Assembly (NCBI GenBank): GCA_030688605.1
Contig: JAUYJB010000123.1
Location: 1 to 36,286 of the forward strand
Reading direction: 5' to 3'
Length of the DNA: 36,286 nucleotides
DNA from: Hyphomicrobiales bacterium
Lineage (GTDB): Bacteria > Pseudomonadota > Alphaproteobacteria > Rhizobiales > NORP267
This document shows, in pieces, positions 33,566 through 36,286 of the stretch. Each line of letters starts with the position of its first letter. The stretch's first letter is position 1. The translations under genes and the position numbers were made by a program. A model generated the notes under the pieces. That model did no database searches. It worked only from the letters and a program-made list of their open reading frames with translations, and was not told the DNA's origin.

Positions 33566-34273
33566 TTAGGCGGACGCCTTCATCCGCGCCTTGTCTTCGT
33601 CGATGTCGCGCAGCACATAGCCGCGGCCCCAGACGGTCTCGATATAGTGCTTGCCGCCGGTCGCCGCGGCGAGCTTCTTCCTGAGCTTGCAGATGAACAC
33701 GTCGATGATCTTCAGCTCCGGCTCGTCCATGCCGCCGTAAAGGTGGTTGAGGAACATCTCCTTGGTCAGCGTCGTGCCCTTCCTGAGCGAGAGCAGCTCG
33801 AGCATCTGATATTCCTTGCCGGTCAGATGCACCCGCTGGCCGTTGACCTCCACTGTCTTGGTGTCGAGATTGACCTTGAGGTCGCCGGTCGAGATGATCG
33901 ACTGGGCGTGCCCCTTGGAGCGGCGAACGATGGCGTGGATGCGCGCCACCAGCTCGTCCTTGTGAAACGGCTTGGTCATGTAGTCGTCGGCCCCGAAGCC
34001 CAGTCCGCGAACCTTGTCCTCGATGCCGGCGAGGCCCGACAGGATGAGGATCGGCGTCGCCACCTTGCTCACCCGCAGCGTCTTGAGGACCTCATAGCCG
34101 CTCATGTCCGGCAGGTTCAGATCGAGAAGGATGATGTCGTAGTCGTAAAGCTTACCGAGATCGACCCCTTCCTCGCCGAGATCGGTCGTGTAGACGTTGA
34201 AGCTTTCGGATTTCAGCATCAGCTCGATGCTTTGGGCGGTTGCGCTGTCGTCTTCGATCAACAGGACTCGCAT
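33566..34273 (-). CDS. ctrA: Cell-cycle master response regulator CtrA
   Basis: CtrA is the OmpR-type DNA-binding regulator that controls division, DNA methylation, motility and envelope genes in alphaproteobacteria. The 235-residue protein starts [20 protein letters not shown]. The phospho-acceptor is Asp51 ([16 protein letters not shown]), the receiver ends with [20 protein letters not shown], and the winged-helix domain contains [20 protein letters not shown] and [10 protein letters not shown]. The C-terminus is KASA, where Caulobacter CtrA ends in two alanines that serve as its ClpXP tag; the -SA end may do the same. ATG 34273 is used; upstream in-frame codons are not family-like. TTAA-type and GANTC sites lie in its leader, suggesting autoregulation. 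Confidence 0.96.
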   Translation of the reverse strand: MRVLLIEDDSATAQSIELMLKSESFNVYTTDLGEEGVDLGKLYDYDIILLDLNLPDMSGYEVLKTLRVSKVATPILILSGLAGIEDKVRGLGFGADDYMTKPFHKDELVARIHAIVRRSKGHAQSIISTGDLKVNLDTKTVEVNGQRVHLTGKEYQMLELLSLRKGTTLTKEMFLNHLYGGMDEPELKIIDVFICKLRKKLAAATGGKHYIETVWGRGYVLRDIDEDKARMKASA

Positions 34274-34344
34274 GCCAATCCCCTCTTTCGAGACCATTCC
34301 AAGTCTGCGGACGACAGCCCCCCGACAGCCGGCATCCAAGCTTA

Positions 34345-34385
34345 CTGGTTAACTCGAATCGTCAAGCTAACCTTAATTCGTTAAC
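34345..34385 (-). promoter_or_regulatory. Candidate CtrA boxes and GANTC site upstream of ctrA
   Basis: On the ctrA strand this stretch contains TTAACCAG (34352-34345), one base from the TTAACCAT half-site. It also contains TTAA-GGTTAGC-TTGA (34376-34362), one mismatch from TTAA-N7-TTAA. A GANTC site (GAATC, 34356-34360) sits between them. GTTAAC occurs twice (34348-34353, 34380-34385). In Caulobacter the ctrA promoters carry both CtrA boxes and a CcrM methylation site. The match here is by eye. Confidence 0.5.
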
Positions 34386-34547
34386 AAAACCTAATTCTCC
34401 GCCGCGCGAAAGGAAAAACTGCCGGCCGCGGCAGAGTCACGACGCCGCAGGTCTAAGTGGTTGGCGCGACAGGGGGTCTATCCCTTGCCGCGGGATGCCG
34501 CGAGGCGGCCTTGGAGACGTCGGGTAGAAGCGGCGGTGAGGTACAAC

Positions 34548-34562
34548 CTAACACTAGGTTAA
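34548..34562 (-). promoter_or_regulatory. Candidate CtrA box in the ctrA-fliJ intergenic region
   Basis: Read on the - strand the site is TTAACCTAGTGTTAG, i.e. TTAA-N7-TTAG, one mismatch from the TTAA-N7-TTAA consensus. It overlaps the inverted repeat AACCTA-ACAC-TAGGTT (34545-34560). It lies about 250 bases before fliJ and 275 before ctrA and could serve either. The rest of the 535-base gap (34274-34808) is GC-rich with no supported gene. Confidence 0.4.
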
Positions 34563-34808
34563 GCCCGCCGCGCCCGACGCCCCGCGCGCCATGGCGGGCG
34601 CGCCGCGCCGGCGCCGCGTTGCCGTCCGGTTACAGGATTGTTTACCGTTCTCGTGCATGATCGTCGCCGTGACGAGCCGATCGCGGATCCGGAATCACGC
34701 CGATCGCGAGCAGCCCAACCGTCATGCAAGCGGGAGAGCGTCCCAAAGGCGTCACTCAACCGCGCCAAACATGCTCGGACCGGTATCTCGGGTCGAGGAG
34801 AATGATCG

Positions 34809-35219
34809 ATGAAATCGTATGAAACCGCCATTCGCTTGAAGCGATTCCAGGTCGACGAGAAGCGCCAGCAGGTTGCGGACATCGAGGCCATGATCGCAGA
34901 TTTCGGGCGCATGACCGCCGACCTCGAGCAGCAGATCGAGGCTGAACAGGAGCGCACCGGCATCAGCGATATCAGCCATTTCGCCTATCCGACCTTCGCC
35001 AAGGCGGCGATGCAGCGGCGCGAAAATCTATGCGCGTCGATCGAAGGGCTGAAAGTCAAGCTGAATCTGGCCCGTGACGAGCTCGAAGAGGCGTTCGAGG
35101 AGTTGAAGAAGGCCGAGCTGATGGAAGAGCGCGAGTTGGTGCGCGGACACGATCCGGCCGTCGTCCATAAGCAAGAGGCGCTCGCCCAGGCCGGCGAATC
35201 CATGCATCGGCGGCGTTAG
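34809..35219 (+). CDS. fliJ: Flagellar export protein FliJ
   Basis: The 136-residue, highly charged helical protein matches FliJ, the coiled-coil stalk that works with the FliI ATPase in the flagellar type III export apparatus. The first half (YETAIRLKRFQVDEKRQQVA) and the long second helix (SIEGLKVKLNLARDELEEAF, then EELKKAELMEERELVRG) form the antiparallel coiled coil. The central segment GISDISHFAYPTFAKAAMQR is typical of alphaproteobacterial FliJ. GAGGAG at 34795-34800 gives ideal spacing to the ATG. fliI, the usual partner, is not adjacent; the gene stands divergent from ctrA. Confidence 0.85.
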   Translation: MKSYETAIRLKRFQVDEKRQQVADIEAMIADFGRMTADLEQQIEAEQERTGISDISHFAYPTFAKAAMQRRENLCASIEGLKVKLNLARDELEEAFEELKKAELMEERELVRGHDPAVVHKQEALAQAGESMHRRR

Positions 35220-35317
35220 CAGGCCGCCCGATTTGCCGCCATCGAATGCATCAAGCTGGCTCGGAAAGTCTCCAAGACCTGCTATAAGCCTTGCCCGAAG
35301 AGATCGGGACCAGGGCC

Positions 35318-35854
35318 GTGGCAGACGGATCGAACTCACCAAATGCGCCGCGCGATGGAGCGCTCCCGCCGAGGGCCGTATTGTCGGCGCTGGTCCTGGC
35401 GCTGGCGGCCGCGTCGTTCGTGCTCGGCGTCGCGCTGCCGATCGTCAAGCTGAACCGGTTGTTCTTCTTCACCGACGCTCATTCCATCCTGTCGATGATC
35501 CGCGGCCTGTTTGTTCAGGGCGAGCTCTTGCTCGGCCTGATCATCCTGGTGTTCTCCGTCGTGCTGCCGGCGGCGAAGATCATGCTTCTCGGCTGGCATC
35601 TGGTGAGCGGGCGCGACCGGCCCCCTCCGTCCGTCGTCGCCGTCCTCGTCGGCGCCATCGGCAAATGGTCGATGCTCGACGTGCTGCTGGTGGCGCTGGT
35701 CATTTTCGCGGTCAAGACCAGCGGCCTCGGCACGGCGACCTCCGAGCCCGGCCTCTATTTCTTCACCGCCTCGGTGGCCATGACCATGCTCGCCGCGGCG
35801 ATGGTTCCTCGCGCGGCACCCTCTACCACGTCTCCCCGCCGCGCCTCACGATGA
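35318..35854 (+). CDS. Single-domain PqiA-like inner-membrane protein
   Basis: The protein has about four transmembrane helices (RAVLSALVLALAAASFVLGV near the start; LLLGLIILVFSVVLPAAKIM; LLVALVIFAV; FTASVAMTMLAAAM). The PqiA-family motif GKWSMLDVLLVALVI follows a cytoplasmic loop. Full PqiA has two such domains and zinc-ribbon cysteines; this protein has one domain and no cysteine, like stand-alone alphaproteobacterial members. PqiA proteins partner MCE-type lipid transport systems, but no MCE gene is in the window. The start is uncertain: GTG 35318 (178 residues) is used, TTG 35291 is the alternative. Confidence 0.78.
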   Translation: MADGSNSPNAPRDGALPPRAVLSALVLALAAASFVLGVALPIVKLNRLFFFTDAHSILSMIRGLFVQGELLLGLIILVFSVVLPAAKIMLLGWHLVSGRDRPPPSVVAVLVGAIGKWSMLDVLLVALVIFAVKTSGLGTATSEPGLYFFTASVAMTMLAAAMVPRAAPSTTSPRRASR

Positions 35855-35900
35855 GGGGAGAGGTTTGCCCGCATGGCGAGGGCGCCCCCCGGCCTTGCCC

Positions 35901-36106
35901 CCCGGGTCTCGCTTCGCGAGACCGAGGACAAGCTCCGTCAAGCCCGAGGACGGGCTCCGCCCGTCTCGAAAGATGAGGCCAAGCCCTCACCCCAATTTGT
36001 CGTCACCCGGCTTGACCGCGTGACCCAGTATCCTCCGAGCCTAAGCATTGACACAGGGGTTACTGGATCCCGGCTCTGCGCTTCGCTCTGGCCGGGATAA
36101 CGGGAT
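35901..36106. repeat. Composite dispersed palindromic repeat at the right end
   Basis: Bases 35901-35930 (with hairpin GGTCTCGC-TTC-GCGAGACC, 35905-35923) match the reverse complement of 2131-2160 at 29 of 30 positions. A second block from 36001 has nested stems: CCAGTA (36025-36030) with TACTGG (36061-36066), and ATCCCGGC (36067-36074) with GCCGGGAT (36091-36098). This is the CGTCACCCGG...TACTGGATCCCGG type common in Hyphomicrobiales genomes. No gene is supported here. Confidence 0.7.
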
Positions 36107-36286
36107 AAAGAGAAGCCCCAAACCATTTTCCCCTCCCCCTTGACGCTATCGTATGCACACATCTCAAGTGAGCCGCCCAAGCCATTTCGAAAAAGCGAGT
36201 CTTTCCAACAAATGCGAAGGCACCGGATACTGACCGTTTCTCCTAAGGTAGGGCAGATAAGTTATTGGAATCATTGAGGTCAAAAG
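36107..36286. other. Terminal intergenic stretch
   Basis: AT-richer than the rest of the window and without a supported coding frame. A TTGACG word at 36140-36145 could be a -35 box, but no matching -10 lies at a normal spacing. The stretch probably belongs to the leader of a gene beyond the window. Confidence 0.3.

Noticed and set aside
34802-34822. Six-codon mini-ORF (MIDEIV) overlapping the fliJ start
   Set aside because: GAGGAG is only one base from its ATG, too close for initiation, but ideally spaced for the fliJ ATG at 34809.
36140-36170. Promoter at the right end (TTGACG)
   Set aside because: No acceptable -10 element at 16-18 bases and the downstream gene is outside the window.

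Overview
The window is GC-rich chromosomal DNA from an alphaproteobacterium, most likely of the order Hyphomicrobiales (Rhizobiales). The pointers are the ChpT and CtrA cell-cycle proteins, an EipA/DUF1134 envelope protein, an alphaproteobacterial RpoH, a CheA carrying two CheW-like domains and a C-terminal receiver, and short dispersed palindromic repeats typical of these genomes. No genus can be named from the sequence alone. Genes are dense, often with 4-base ATGA overlaps, and mostly housekeeping or envelope-related.

Layout. (1) 1-1969: the end of a membrane-protein gene, then thiC. (2) 1970-3640: a small accessory patch between thiC and a peroxiredoxin gene. It holds a composite palindromic repeat, the 3' remnant of a zeta-toxin-like kinase gene with an ATGA-coupled small ORF, a RAYT (REP-associated tyrosine transposase) gene bracketed by its own inverted repeats, and an orphan 3' coding fragment. 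(3) 3833-9835: 1-Cys peroxiredoxin, a small membrane-anchored protein, a cyclopropane-fatty-acid-synthase-like enzyme, a large patatin-like protein and a YfcG-type glutathione transferase, all on + (stress and lipid functions). (4) 9897-11682 on -: rpoH followed closely by a lipid-kinase gene. (5) 12063-16046: a complete PotDABC-type polyamine ABC importer operon. (6) 16406-17332: a methyltransferase gene of lower GC. (7) 17360-21384 on -: an ECF sigma factor overlapping a membrane-anchored von Willebrand A protein, then a DUF5671 membrane protein and a small gene carrying two mutually compensating frameshifts. (8) 21490-25635: SRPBCC protein, RluA/D pseudouridine synthase divergent from a DUF6476-like protein with overlapping start codons, tRNA-Glu(CTC), a coiled-coil membrane protein and EipA. 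(9) 25989-26804: CysQ, followed by a ~270-bp inverted-repeat element.

(10) 27263-35219 is the most coherent block: chpT, then cheA-cheW-cheY-cheB-cheR, then divergent ctrA and fliJ. ChpT relays phosphate from the CckA kinase to CtrA; CtrA commonly controls flagellar and chemotaxis genes in this class; FliJ is a flagellar export component; the Che proteins steer the flagellum. TTAA-type half-sites resembling CtrA boxes and a GANTC (CcrM) site lie in the ctrA-fliJ intergenic region, so the cluster looks like a linked cell-cycle and motility control island. A PqiA-like membrane protein gene and another composite dispersed repeat, partly matching the one near the left end in opposite orientation, close the window.

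No CRISPR array, integrase, prophage or rRNA was seen. The items most worth a second look are the RAYT element with its flanking remnants, the inverted-repeat element before chpT, the ECF sigma-VWA pair, the doubly frameshifted gene and the chpT-che-ctrA-fliJ arrangement.
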